Source: Candidatus Gottesmanbacteria bacterium CG_4_10_14_0_8_um_filter_37_24 | GTDB lineage: Bacteria > Patescibacteriota > Microgenomatia > 2-02-FULL-39-11 | Assembly (NCBI GenBank): GCA_002785215.1 | Contig: PFMK01000092.1 | Coordinates: 13,043-30,782, forward strand | Reading direction: 5' to 3' | DNA: 17,740 nt | In this document: piece by piece, positions 1 through 8,562 of the stretch | Layout: every line of letters begins with the position of its first letter | Position numbering within the stretch: the first letter of the stretch is position 1 | Made by a program: the position numbers and the translations under genes | Notes under the pieces: model-generated | What the model saw: only the letters and a program-made list of their open reading frames with translations | Database searches by the model: none | What the model was told of the DNA's origin: nothing

Positions 1-24
1 GTATACTTTTTAATATAGCGGTGC

Positions 25-1998
25 TCAGGAAAAATAATTGATAATTTCATGATTTATTAATTTAACTTCTTCTTTTGACAAATTTTTTTCTTTGTCAAGA
101 TAAGTGATCTGCAAAGTAATGTTGTTTTTATATTGACTTACAAACTCAACCTTATAGATTATTTTATTTATTTTAGAAATTTCAGAACGGATTTGGCCGA
201 CCTTGATTGCACCTTTTACTTTGAGAGTTATATCTTCAATCACAGGCGGATATATAGGTATAGAATTATACTTTTTTATTGGATTGTAATACTTGATCAA
301 ATTTTCAAAATTAATCTGTGCGATAAAAAGCGGGTTGATTATTTCAAATTTTGTAGTGGTATTTGGATGAATTTTTCCTATAGTCGCTAATATATCATTA
401 TTTTTTAATAAGATGACAGATTGCTTGGGATGAAAAAAATCGGGAATATTAGTAACTGATTCGAGATAATCTTCAATACCTAACTCTTGAAGTATTCCCG
501 TTACTGCTCCTTTTAAATCATAGAAACTATTTTGATTTGTTAGGACAAGTTGATAACATTCATTGGGTAAAGAATGGTTGTTTATGATATATATTTTAGC
601 TAATTCAAATAATGAAAGATGATTATTATAATGCTGGTTTTGTTTTACTATTTGCAAAATAGATGGAATAAGTGACGTGCGCATATATTGGAATTCTTCA
701 GTTAAGGGGTTTTTGAGGCAGAGACATGCGTTTACAGGTAAGTCAGACTTATTGAGTAATTTACTAGAAATAAAAGAGTAACTATAAATTTCTGTATTTC
801 CCCAGTATTTAAGCATCGTTTTGGTTTTTGAGATAACAACATCTTCATTTGACTTATGTCTTATGGGGATATTCCCGTTCATCAATTTTGAAGGTAAACG
901 ATGATACCCATATATCCGTGCGACTTCTTCAACGATATCTTCTGGAATATTGACATCACTTAGTCTGAAAGACGGTGGTGATACCACAACTTTATCTTTA
1001 TAATTTTTAATATTGAAATTTAACGATTTTAATATCTCTATGATTTCATTTTTAGAGAGGTCTATGCCAAGTCTTTTATTTATGAAATCTATATTTACAG
1101 AAATGTCAGTTGCTTTTCGCGGTTTGGGATATATATCGATGATATTATGTGCTAATTTGGCTGAAGCGATTTCCTGGTAGAGTTTAATACCTTTAAGAAG
1201 CACGGTTTTTGCCATTACAGGATCAGGATCTTTTTCATTTATTGTGGCTGCAAGTGTTCTGAGCGCTAGTCTCATAGATGTTTTTCGGATATACAAAGGA
1301 TTATTGGATTCAATAAATAAAACAATGCGTTTGGTATTATCTGTAACGACGCTATTTGAAGTTCCCATGATTCCAGGAAGGTCTATAATTCGGCCGGTTC
1401 CATCATCTATGACTACATCATTTTCAGTTAATTGGCACAGTTTGTCATCCAAAGTGACTAGTTTTTCTCCGTCTTTTGCTTTTCTTAAGATAAGTTTATT
1501 AGTTTTTATTCTGTCATAGTCAAAAACATGAGACGGATGACCCAGTTCTAACATTAGATAGTTTGTGATATCAATAAGATTATTTATGGATCTGACTCCT
1601 GACATCTCCAACCGATCTCTTATATATTTCGGGGAAGGTCCAATTTTTACATCCTCCATAACAACTGCCAATAGCCTGTTACAGAGATGATCATTATCGA
1701 CAACTTCGAGCGGTAATTTATTTGATATATCTTCTATGATAGGGAGTTCTATAGGTTTCAATATTGCTGTTTTTCCAAATCGGGGAAGGATCGCTTTTGC
1801 CTCTCTGGCTATTCCGTATACCGATGCCATATCTATCCTATTAGTGGTTATTTCGATATTATATACATAATCATTATGCGTTTTTTGCACCTGCTCTACC
1901 GAAGGGCCACAGAGAGATAGATACTCTTTTAATTGATCTGGATTGATATCTGAGTCAAGATAATCTCTTAACCAGGAATCAGGTATTAATATATTCAT
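25..1998 (-). CDS. pheT: Phenylalanyl-tRNA synthetase beta subunit (short form, no EMAP/OB insert)
   Basis: Beta chain of the (alpha-beta)2 enzyme that charges tRNA-Phe in the cytoplasm; 657 residues against roughly 800 in E. coli. The N-terminal B1 segment (MNILIPDSWLRDYL, then GPSVEQV) runs directly into the conserved NIEITTNR-D-SVYGIAREA stretch at about residues 47-67, so the tRNA-binding EMAP/OB domain usually inserted there is absent. The B3/B4 editing region follows (GHPSHVFDYDRI, about 153-164; IRKTS-RLALR, about 238-249), then B5 and a catalytic-like core. The C-terminal FDX-ACB anticodon-binding domain occupies about 575-657 (PPVIEDITL through LSKEEVKLINHEI). It is the last gene of the cluster, 9 bases after pheS. 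The segment usually reading EASYRFE-G-DP is diverged here (LAATINEKDPDP). Identity is secure from domain order and the pheS neighbour. Confidence 0.96.
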   Translation of the reverse strand: MNILIPDSWLRDYLDSDINPDQLKEYLSLCGPSVEQVQKTHNDYVYNIEITTNRIDMASVYGIAREAKAILPRFGKTAILKPIELPIIEDISNKLPLEVVDNDHLCNRLLAVVMEDVKIGPSPKYIRDRLEMSGVRSINNLIDITNYLMLELGHPSHVFDYDRIKTNKLILRKAKDGEKLVTLDDKLCQLTENDVVIDDGTGRIIDLPGIMGTSNSVVTDNTKRIVLFIESNNPLYIRKTSMRLALRTLAATINEKDPDPVMAKTVLLKGIKLYQEIASAKLAHNIIDIYPKPRKATDISVNIDFINKRLGIDLSKNEIIEILKSLNFNIKNYKDKVVVSPPSFRLSDVNIPEDIVEEVARIYGYHRLPSKLMNGNIPIRHKSNEDVVISKTKTMLKYWGNTEIYSYSFISSKLLNKSDLPVNACLCLKNPLTEEFQYMRTSLIPSILQIVKQNQHYNNHLSLFELAKIYIINNHSLPNECYQLVLTNQNSFYDLKGAVTGILQELGIEDYLESVTNIPDFFHPKQSVILLKNNDILATIGKIHPNTTTKFEIINPLFIAQINFENLIKYYNPIKKYNSIPIYPPVIEDITLKVKGAIKVGQIRSEISKINKIIYKVEFVSQYKNNITLQITYLDKEKNLSKEEVKLINHEIINYFS

Positions 1999-2007
1999 AG
2001 AGATCGT

Positions 2008-3057
2008 TTAAAATTGTTCTAAAAATCTAATGTCATTACCATATAAAAGTCTAATATCATCCAGTTTGGTGCCTGATTTCATCATATAAGTCCTTTCAAT
2101 CCCCCAACCAAAAGCAAATCCTGTATATTTATTGCTGTCTATATTTCCAGAATGCAGGACATTCGGATGTACCATACCTGAACCGCCTAACTCCAACCAG
2201 CCTTCTTTACAGATGCGGCATTTCTTCCCATCTTCCAGAGTCCCCTTGCCTAGACAAACCCCGCAAGTGATATCAACCTCAAATGACGGTTCGGTAAATT
2301 GAAAATGAAATGGTCTCAGCCTGGTTTTTCTTTCGGGTCCAAAGAATTCTTTTGCAAAGTAATCCATGGTACCCTTCAAATGAGTAATATTAATTCCTTC
2401 ATCAATAACCAAACCTTCAAATTGATAAAACATCGGGGTATGAGAGATGTCCCAGTTAGGACGGTAGCATTTTCCAATATTGATCATACGTATGGGAGGT
2501 TTGCCGACTTTAAGCATTTCTCTTACTTGACCTGATGAAGTATGCGGAGTGAGTACCATTTTCCCAAATTTTGGTTCAGCCGGTTGATTGATAAAAAATG
2601 TTTCGAAGTCATCTCGAGCCGGATGATCTTTTGGCATATTTAAGGCTTCGAAAGCATAATGTTCCCATTCGATTTCGGGATAACTGACTTTTGTGAATCC
2701 GATTTTTTCAAATATATTAGTAATTTCGAAAATAGCCTGAGTTACGATATGTAGATGGCCTTTTTTTGGGATATTGCCGGGTATAGTGACATCAATACCG
2801 TTTTCCAGTTCTTTGTGGCTGAAATCTTGCCTTTTTTTTATAAATAATTCTTCTAGATTGTATTTAACTTGATTTGTCAATTTTCCTGCTTCCGGTCTTT
2901 TTTCTTTCGGTATATTTTGTATTTCTTTAATTATTCGGGTAAATACTCCACTTTGCCCAAAAATTGAAATCCAGATATCATCGATTTCTTTTACATTTAT
3001 TGCCTTTTCAAGGGATTTTTTTATTTCGTCAAGCAGTAGGGATAATTTCTTTTCCAT
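2008..3057 (-). CDS. pheS: Phenylalanyl-tRNA synthetase alpha subunit with zinc-knuckle insertion
   Basis: Catalytic alpha chain of PheRS, which activates Phe and transfers it to tRNA-Phe. Counting from the ATG at 3057 it has 349 residues: an N-terminal coiled-coil arm (about 1-85), then a class II aaRS core with HPARDDFETFF (145-155), LLTPHTSSGQVR-like motif 2 entry (169-179), FTEPSFEVD (254-262) and motif 3 GWGIERTYMM (317-326), ending DDIRLLYGNDIRF. Four cysteines (265, 268, 280, 283) form a CxxC-x11-CxxC insertion between FTEPSFEVD and the GMVHPNVL motif, a probable zinc site absent from E. coli PheS. The frame extends to a TTG at 3099, two bases after the aroC stop. I prefer the ATG at 3057 because the known family N-terminus begins there; neither start has a clear ribosome-binding site. 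Confidence 0.95.
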   Translation of the reverse strand: MEKKLSLLLDEIKKSLEKAINVKEIDDIWISIFGQSGVFTRIIKEIQNIPKEKRPEAGKLTNQVKYNLEELFIKKRQDFSHKELENGIDVTIPGNIPKKGHLHIVTQAIFEITNIFEKIGFTKVSYPEIEWEHYAFEALNMPKDHPARDDFETFFINQPAEPKFGKMVLTPHTSSGQVREMLKVGKPPIRMINIGKCYRPNWDISHTPMFYQFEGLVIDEGINITHLKGTMDYFAKEFFGPERKTRLRPFHFQFTEPSFEVDITCGVCLGKGTLEDGKKCRICKEGWLELGGSGMVHPNVLHSGNIDSNKYTGFAFGWGIERTYMMKSGTKLDDIRLLYGNDIRFLEQF

Positions 3058-3101
3058 ATTTAAAATTTTAAATCGACCTGAGATTAAATGCAATGTCAAA
3101 T

Positions 3102-4280
3102 TCAGACAGATGATACATGATCAGAAATATTTGTAATGTAATTACGATAATTTACTTTAAATTCCCTGATAGTATCCCCACCGAATTTCTCTAAACATAG
3201 TTCTGCCAGTATCAGAGCAACACAAGCTTCTCCAATTACTCCTGCCCTGGGAACTACACATATATCTGATCTTTGTATATCAGCCTGAACTTTTTTCTTT
3301 GTAATAATATCAACTGAATTTAGAGGATTTCCTAAGGTAGATATTGGTTTCAAATAAATTTTACATACGATATCTTCACCGTTGGAAATACCGCCTTCGA
3401 TTCCACCGTTATTGTTGGTCTTACGGAAATATCTATTATTATCAAACAATATTTCATCATGTACCTTAGAACCTGGAAGATGGGAAGATTGCAGGCCGTT
3501 TCCGATCTCTACAGTCTTTACCGAAGGGATACTCATAAGAGATTGTGCTAGTTTACTGTCTAATTTTCTATCCCAATGAACATGACTTCCAATGCCGGGA
3601 GGTACGTTACGGGTAATAATTTCTATTACCCCACCCAAGGTATCTTTTTGTTTAATAGCTTCAAGTATAGCCTTTTTCATTTTTACCGAGAAATCTGGAT
3701 TCAGACATCTTATATCGGGATCGATACTATCAATTGTTAGTATTTTTTCAAAATTGTAGTTGTTTGAATTTACGGTTATGTTACCTATTTGTATAGTATG
3801 ACTGGCTACTTTGATGTGCAATTCACTTAATAGCTTTTTTGCTACCGCCCCGAGCGCTACTCTCATAACCGTTTCACGCGCGCTCGCTCTTTCAGATACA
3901 TTTCGAATGTCAGTAAATCCGTATTTTAACACTCCTGCCAAATCCGCATGGCCTGGTCTTGGTTTGGTTAACCTCGACTTCTTCATAGATTCCAAATCAA
4001 CGGATTTATTTGTCATGATTTTTAAATTATTATCAAAGTCCATATTATTGACAGAAAGGGTAATAGGACTTCCTAAGGTTATACCGTATCTTACTCCGGA
4101 CAATATATTCACTTTATCTTTCTCAATAAATCCACGACCTCCCCTACCTGTTCCCATTTTCCTCCTATCGAGTTCGCTTTGAATTTCTTCTTCGGTTATT
4201 TCCAGACCAGCAGGTATGCCATCTATAATAGCTGTTTCTACAGGACCATGTGACTCTCCGGCTGTTAAAAATCTAAGCAT
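3102..4280 (-). CDS. aroC: Chorismate synthase
   Basis: Converts EPSP to chorismate using reduced FMN, the seventh and last shikimate step. Counted from the ATG at 4280 it has 392 residues. Family signatures are clear: FLTAGESHGP (4-13, with conserved His11), GTGRGGRGFIEKDKV (43-57), RPGHADL (108-114, His111), DIRNVSERASARET (124-137) and RAGVIGEACVA near the C-terminus. The frame is open to an ATG at 4322, but the extra 14 codons run through a palindromic hairpin (4295-4319) and do not resemble the family, whose proteins begin at MxRFLTAGESHG, so 4280 is taken as the start. It is separated from aroE by 106 bases, the only real gap inside the aro cluster, and pheS follows almost directly. Confidence 0.96.
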   Translation of the reverse strand: MLRFLTAGESHGPVETAIIDGIPAGLEITEEEIQSELDRRKMGTGRGGRGFIEKDKVNILSGVRYGITLGSPITLSVNNMDFDNNLKIMTNKSVDLESMKKSRLTKPRPGHADLAGVLKYGFTDIRNVSERASARETVMRVALGAVAKKLLSELHIKVASHTIQIGNITVNSNNYNFEKILTIDSIDPDIRCLNPDFSVKMKKAILEAIKQKDTLGGVIEIITRNVPPGIGSHVHWDRKLDSKLAQSLMSIPSVKTVEIGNGLQSSHLPGSKVHDEILFDNNRYFRKTNNNGGIEGGISNGEDIVCKIYLKPISTLGNPLNSVDIITKKKVQADIQRSDICVVPRAGVIGEACVALILAELCLEKFGGDTIREFKVNYRNYITNISDHVSSV

Positions 4281-4294
4281 ATTATGTTGATATA

Positions 4295-4319
4295 CTGATC
4301 CCGATTTAATCGGGACCAG
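4295..4319 (-). repeat. Perfect-stem RNA hairpin in the aroE-aroC gap
   Basis: On the plus strand the arms are CTG-a-TCCCGAT and ATCGGGA-c-CAG around a 3-base centre. The A/C mismatch in plus-strand polarity becomes a G-U wobble in the minus-strand transcript, so the RNA from the aro operon can form an uninterrupted 11-bp stem (CUGGUCCCGAU / AUCGGGAUCAG) with a UAA loop. It ends about 14 bases upstream of the preferred aroC start and has no U-tract, so it is not a simple terminator. It could affect aroC translation, block exonucleases or mark a processing site; function is inferred only. Confidence 0.7.
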
Positions 4320-4334
4320 CATATACCCCTCTAA

Positions 4335-4363
4335 CCCGCTTCGCCATAGCTTCAGCGAGGCGA
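4335..4363 (-). repeat. GC-rich imperfect palindrome (dispersed-repeat copy A)
   Basis: A GC-rich island in an AT-rich gap between aroE and aroC. On the minus strand it contains CGCTGAAGCTATGGCGAAG followed by CGGG. It resembles the palindrome at 11604-11632: both share AGCT, then GGCGAAG and CGG, with one-base gaps. The RNA can fold as CUCGCC paired with GGCGA(A)G with one bulged A. It looks like a member of a small dispersed palindromic repeat family. Confidence 0.5.
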
Positions 4364-4386
4364 GTCAGCTATTGTTACCATTCCGG

Positions 4387-5223
4387 TTACAAACCTGAGT
4401 AAGATGGATATAGATTATTAATTAGGACTTTTTCCATTATTTTAATCGGTGCTTTTTTCCCGGTAAAAGATTCAAAGATGCGTTTTCCTCCATAAAGTAC
4501 CATTTTGTAACCGTGTATTACTTTAGCACCTTTTTTCTTAGCAATTTTTATCAATTTTGTTTCATGTGGGGTATATATAATGTCAAAAACTATATGATGA
4601 GGAAGAATATTATTTTCATGAATAGGAGACATATGAGTGTCAGGTTCCATGCCTACAGATGTTGTGTTTATTATGATATCCATACTCTTTATTTTACTTT
4701 GGTGTTCCAGGTTATAAAAGCCATCAAGATTAAATTTCTTAGCCATTAAAGATGCTTTTTTGTAAGTTCTATTAAGAACTATGACTTTTGCTCTCTTCTT
4801 TACTAGTCCATAAGAAATCGCATGTGCTGCTCCACCTGCACCTATTACGGCCACATTCTTTCCAGTAATATTTGTTTTTTCTTCCAATGCTTCAATTGCA
4901 CCAGTCCAGTCAGTATTTATACCGCTAAGTTTACTGTTTTTTATGCTTATTGCGTTCACCGCGCCTATATCTTTAGCTGTAATGTCCAGGAAGTCGATAT
5001 ATTTTAATACTTTCTGTTTAAAAGGTACTGTTACGACAATTCCTTTAATATTTCGGATAGCTTTAATTCCTGCCAGTGCCTCTTTCAGATTAGTGACCAG
5101 AAAGGCTACAAAAATGCAGTTTAAATTTAAAGCCTGAAATCCGGCGTTATGCATCTGGGGAGATAAGGAATGTGCAATCGGATTTCCCAGAATGCAGAAG
5201 ATTTCAGTTTTTGAATTTAACAT
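4387..5223 (-). CDS. aroE: Shikimate dehydrogenase with altered substrate pocket
   Basis: Reduces 3-dehydroshikimate to shikimate with NADPH; 278 residues, the usual length. The N-terminal substrate domain has GNPIAHSLSPQMHN (13-26, with Ser19 and Ser21) and VTVPFK (catalytic Lys69), followed by the VNA Asn and the NTDWTGA catalytic Asp. The Rossmann domain has GAGGAAHAI and the NRT motif that reads the NADP phosphate. Two usual substrate contacts look changed: the Asn of the family motif GxNVTxPxK is Val63, and the Gln of the C-terminal GxxMLxxQ motif is Gly245 (GYKMVLYGG). The gene overlaps the end of aroK by 20 bases, implying translational coupling. Identity is very likely from family motifs and context; the pocket changes could alter kinetics or specificity. 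Confidence 0.93.
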   Translation of the reverse strand: MLNSKTEIFCILGNPIAHSLSPQMHNAGFQALNLNCIFVAFLVTNLKEALAGIKAIRNIKGIVVTVPFKQKVLKYIDFLDITAKDIGAVNAISIKNSKLSGINTDWTGAIEALEEKTNITGKNVAVIGAGGAAHAISYGLVKKRAKVIVLNRTYKKASLMAKKFNLDGFYNLEHQSKIKSMDIIINTTSVGMEPDTHMSPIHENNILPHHIVFDIIYTPHETKLIKIAKKKGAKVIHGYKMVLYGGKRIFESFTGKKAPIKIMEKVLINNLYPSYSGL

Positions 5224-5734
5224 AGGGATCTAGCTTCAAAAAAAGATTTATAATTATATTGACAGTTGCTATCGGGTAGTCATTATTAACGATCTTTACG
5301 CTCGACGCATTTTTATAGAAAATTATTCTATTATTATAAGCTTCGGTTATGTCCTCTTTTGCTGTTTTCTTATTTGTTAAGAAGGGTCTGTGATAGTTGT
5401 TACCAATACGGTTGATAAGAATATTTACGTCAGTGTCCAACCATATAATTATCCCGTTATTTTTTAATAGCTTAACATTTTTATTATTCAACACAACGCC
5501 CCCGCCAGTTGAAATGATGCAGTTGTTTAAAAAAGATACCTCTTTAATAATACAATGCTCAATTTTTCTAAATTTTTGCCAACCGGATTTTTCAATTATA
5601 TCAATGATGGATTCACCGATCTTTTTCTCAATTATAGCGTCAGTTTCTATGAAACCCATATTTAATTTTTCGGCAAGCATTTTCCCTATGGTAGTTTTTC
5701 CGCTGCCCCGCATACCGATAAGAATAATATTCAT
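5204..5734 (-). CDS. aroK: Shikimate kinase
   Basis: Phosphorylates shikimate to shikimate-3-phosphate with ATP; 176 residues. Visible motifs are the Walker A GMRGSGKT (7-14), the shikimate-binding Asp32 in ETDA, Phe55-Arg56 in KFRKIE, the STGGG turn (Gly77-79), lid Arg116 in NYHRPFLT and Arg136 with Tyr140 near the C-terminus (RIIFYKNAS). Its ATG overlaps the aroA stop by 4 bases (ATGA), and its end overlaps aroE by 20 bases, so it is embedded in the coupled aroB-aroQ-aroA-aroK-aroE run. No key residue is missing. Whether to call it aroK or aroL is arbitrary. Confidence 0.95.
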   Translation of the reverse strand: MNIILIGMRGSGKTTIGKMLAEKLNMGFIETDAIIEKKIGESIIDIIEKSGWQKFRKIEHCIIKEVSFLNNCIISTGGGVVLNNKNVKLLKNNGIIIWLDTDVNILINRIGNNYHRPFLTNKKTAKEDITEAYNNRIIFYKNASSVKIVNNDYPIATVNIIINLFLKLDPYVKFKN

Positions 5735-7017
5735 TTAATTATCTCCAAATTTGCTTTTAAATCTTTAAGGTCTGTAAAGAAAGACGGATATGATTTGTTT
5801 ACCGTTTCAGAATTTTGGATAGTTGTATTTCCTTGGGCAGCCAATCCTAAAATCGAAAAGGACATAATAATTCGGTGATCATCAAACGAACATATTGCTG
5901 CTCCCTGAGGGGTTCCACCCTCAATCTCCATGTTGTCTTTACTAATCTTTACATTAATATTCATCTTTTTCAATTGAGACGCTATTGCCAACAGTCTGTC
6001 TGATTCCTTGTGTCTCAAATGTCCAATATCTGATATTCTGGTAATTCCCTTAGCGCAGGAAGCTATGATTGATAAAGTAGGTACAATATCTGGATAGTCC
6101 TTCATACTGAGACTTATTGCTTTTAGGTTATTTTTTGCAGAGACCGTCAATATCTGATTGCTCCATGATGTTTGAACCCCCATTTTATTCAGGATTTTCA
6201 GAAAAAACTTATCACCCTGCTTGGATTTTGGATTAAGGCCTGCTATCGATATTTTTGATCTCTTTATCGCAGCCGCAGCCATGAGATATGATGAAGAGGA
6301 ATAATCACCTTCAACTTTAAAATCAACGGCTTTGTAGTATCGGTTCGCATTCACCAAAAAGCATCGATCGTCAGACTGAACTATTTTTGCTCCGAATTTT
6401 TTCATAATACCGGTAGTCAGATCTACATATGGACGGGAGCTAACATCATCAAGGTTTATTGTGACGTCAGTAGAAGAATAAGGAGCAATCATAAGCAAAG
6501 CGCTGATAAATTGAGAACTTTTTACTCCCGGAATACTTATCTTTCCACCATGGAAATTTCCTTGCTTAATTAAAATGGGTAGCGTTTTTCTTCTCCCAAG
6601 AAAAACAATTTTCGATCCCAGTTTTCTGAGGGCGATTACTAACTCCTCCACCGGACGTTCCCGCAGTCTGCTGTGGCCATCTATTAGTACTTTATTCTTG
6701 GTAAGACAAGCATAAGCGGTCATGAATCGTAAAGTCGTTCCTGAGTTTCCCAAGTACAACTTTATCAGTTTAGACTTTTTACAGAAAATGCCCATATTAC
6801 CGTTTACTATAATCTTGTTTTTTCGTATAACCGTCTTGATTCCAAATTTTTTCACAGATGAAAGAGTATATAAAGTGTCTTTACATATCAGGCAATTTTC
6901 AAGAACAGATTGCCCTTGAGCCAGTGAAGATAGGATAATGGCCCTATGGGTAATACTTTTTGAAGGTGGAGCAATAATATTTCCGTATACTTGTGACGGA
7001 TGGATAATCACTTTCAT
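5731..7017 (-). CDS. aroA: EPSP synthase (3-phosphoshikimate 1-carboxyvinyltransferase)
   Basis: Joins shikimate-3-phosphate and phosphoenolpyruvate to make EPSP; 428 residues, full length. Motifs: PPSKSITHRA (17-26, with Lys20 and Arg25), LGNSGTTLRF (89-98), SRLRERPVEEL (116-126), GVKSSQF (164-170), EGDYSSSSY (236-244), the catalytic Asp310 in DYPDIVPTLS, Glu338 in IGHLRHKESDR (331-341) and FDDHRIIMSFS near 384-394. It starts one base after the aroQ stop and overlaps aroK by 4 bases. No truncation or frameshift is seen. Confidence 0.96.
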   Translation of the reverse strand: MKVIIHPSQVYGNIIAPPSKSITHRAIILSSLAQGQSVLENCLICKDTLYTLSSVKKFGIKTVIRKNKIIVNGNMGIFCKKSKLIKLYLGNSGTTLRFMTAYACLTKNKVLIDGHSRLRERPVEELVIALRKLGSKIVFLGRRKTLPILIKQGNFHGGKISIPGVKSSQFISALLMIAPYSSTDVTINLDDVSSRPYVDLTTGIMKKFGAKIVQSDDRCFLVNANRYYKAVDFKVEGDYSSSSYLMAAAAIKRSKISIAGLNPKSKQGDKFFLKILNKMGVQTSWSNQILTVSAKNNLKAISLSMKDYPDIVPTLSIIASCAKGITRISDIGHLRHKESDRLLAIASQLKKMNINVKISKDNMEIEGGTPQGAAICSFDDHRIIMSFSILGLAAQGNTTIQNSETVNKSYPSFFTDLKDLKANLEIIK

Positions 7018-7018
7018 G

Positions 7019-7456
7019 CTATTTATTCAAGTAGCTTATTAATAAATCGATTGCCTTAAGATAACCATCTTCTTTTAGGCCTGAGATTACTGAAATAACG
7101 ATATCTTCGAATATGTCAAGTTTGCGGAACTTTTCTCTATTCTTAATTTCCGAAAGATGCACTTCAACTATCGGAAGATTTGTATCGATTAACGCATCTT
7201 TTAGTGAATATCCATAGTGCGTTAGGGCTCCGGGATTTATTATTATTCCAGAAGCTTCTTTTACCTTTTTTTGTATAAAATCAATGATTCTGCCTTCATG
7301 ATTCGATTGGTAAAAGAGAAATTTAATATTTGTATTTTCGCTATGTTTTCTCATCAAATATATGATCTTATCAAGCGTTAATTTACCATAATGTTTTGGA
7401 CTCCTATTCCCCAGATTATTTAAGTTAGGTCCGTTTATCACAATTATTTTTTTCAT
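7019..7456 (-). CDS. aroQ: Type II 3-dehydroquinate dehydratase
   Basis: Dehydrates 3-dehydroquinate to 3-dehydroshikimate by the type II mechanism; 145 residues, the family size. Signatures: INGPNLNNLGNRSPKHYG (7-24, with Arg18 and catalytic Tyr23), QSNHEG (50-55), INPGALTHYGYSL (73-85, Asn74), and VEVHLSEIKNREKFR (97-111, catalytic His100). Its ATG overlaps the aroB stop by 4 bases (ATGA) and aroA follows after a single base. Do not confuse this symbol with the AroQ-type chorismate mutase encoded further upstream in the same cluster. Confidence 0.96.
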   Translation of the reverse strand: MKKIIVINGPNLNNLGNRSPKHYGKLTLDKIIYLMRKHSENTNIKFLFYQSNHEGRIIDFIQKKVKEASGIIINPGALTHYGYSLKDALIDTNLPIVEVHLSEIKNREKFRKLDIFEDIVISVISGLKEDGYLKAIDLLISYLNK

Positions 7457-8556
7457 ATCATTTCTTCAGTTAATACTTTTTTTATAACTTCTTTTTTTAT
7501 TCTTATTCCTGTTTGAAGCTTTCCGACGTCTCTGATGAGTACAAAATTACCGTTTTTCTTATCGGATTCCATGATTTGAATAAGTTCAGGAATTGATACA
7601 TCAGGAATTTTGACCGGTAGATCCAGAGACTTTATGGAATTCACGATAAGATCCAGAATTGTTTTATCGAGCATTCCAATTCTCGTACTTAATTTCGCAG
7701 CAAAGATAATTCCTATGGATACTGCTTCTCCGTGTGATATATTGCTGCTTTTTACACCTTCAAGGGCATGACCAAGAGTATGACCAAGATTAAGTTTTTC
7801 TCTAATCTGCATAGTATCCATGGGATCTTTCTTAATGATCTCAATTTTGATTTTTTGGCACTTCGATATTATCGGTAATACTTTGTCCGGATTTGCCACT
7901 CTTAGGTTTTTAATAAGAATTAATTCCTTCAATGTCGGTTTACCCCACCCGATGGAGTACTTAACCATTTCTCCGAGTCCATTAATTATTTCTTTCGATG
8001 GCAAAGTTCGTAAGAAATTTATGTCAGTTACTACTAAATTAGGTTGATAAAAGGTTCCAAACATATTTTTATACATTATTTTCGGGCTTAAGTTAAAATT
8101 AACTCCTGTTTTGCCTCCGATTGAAGCATCAATTTGGGAAAGCAAAGTGGTAGGTATATATATTGATCGTAATCCTCTCAAAAGAATTGAACTTAAAAAT
8201 CCACCAAGGTCAGATAACACTCCTCCTCCGACAGATACAAGGATGGAATTTCTGGAAAATCTTTCCTTAAAGAAAGGTTTTACGCTTTCAGGAATATGTT
8301 CAAGGTTTTTTGATTCTTCGCCTGAAGGAACACTAGAAATAACAATTCCCTTTTTTGATTTTTTTAAACCCGCAAGTATTTTATCTCCGTATAAAGAATA
8401 TACAGTTTTATCAACCAGTAATAGAATTTTATCGAAAGTTAGATTAAACATTTTGGTATAAAGAAAAACATCCGATAAAAGATTTTGCCCGATCAGATAA
8501 TGTGAGCACTGTTTTTGTTTCGACAGTAATATATTTTTGTTAGAAAATATAGTCAT
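7453..8556 (-). CDS. aroB: 3-dehydroquinate synthase
   Basis: Cyclises DAHP to 3-dehydroquinate with catalytic NAD and a divalent metal; 367 residues. Motifs include SVPSGEESKNLE (75-86), the NAD site SVGGGVLSDLGGF (108-120), YIPTTLLSQIDASIGGKTGVN (split at 133-153), metal ligand Glu196 in GLGEMVKY, LNLGHTLGHALE (255-266, His259 and His263) and His275 in SHGEAVSIGI. It lies 6 bases after tyrA and overlaps aroQ by 4 bases. All catalytic features expected of the family are present. Confidence 0.96.
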   Translation of the reverse strand: MTIFSNKNILLSKQKQCSHYLIGQNLLSDVFLYTKMFNLTFDKILLLVDKTVYSLYGDKILAGLKKSKKGIVISSVPSGEESKNLEHIPESVKPFFKERFSRNSILVSVGGGVLSDLGGFLSSILLRGLRSIYIPTTLLSQIDASIGGKTGVNFNLSPKIMYKNMFGTFYQPNLVVTDINFLRTLPSKEIINGLGEMVKYSIGWGKPTLKELILIKNLRVANPDKVLPIISKCQKIKIEIIKKDPMDTMQIREKLNLGHTLGHALEGVKSSNISHGEAVSIGIIFAAKLSTRIGMLDKTILDLIVNSIKSLDLPVKIPDVSIPELIQIMESDKKNGNFVLIRDVGKLQTGIRIKKEVIKKVLTEEMI

Positions 8557-8562
8557 AATAGG

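Noticed and set aside
3053..3099. Internal promoter for pheST: a perfect TTGACA (3099-3094) right after the aroC stop.
   Set aside because: At 16-18 base spacing the best -10 is TCGATT or worse (3/6), so it is not convincing as a promoter. pheST is more likely read from the upstream operon.
3811..4182. A 123-codon plus-strand frame opposite aroC, and similar plus-strand frames opposite aroB, aroK and pheA.
   Set aside because: They mirror strongly conserved minus-strand coding regions, have no recognisable motifs and no promoter or ribosome-binding site.
4281..4322. The 14-codon N-terminal extension of aroC starting from ATG 4322.
   Set aside because: It runs through the 4295-4319 hairpin, lacks a ribosome-binding site and has no counterpart in the chorismate synthase family, which begins at M.RFLTAGESHG.
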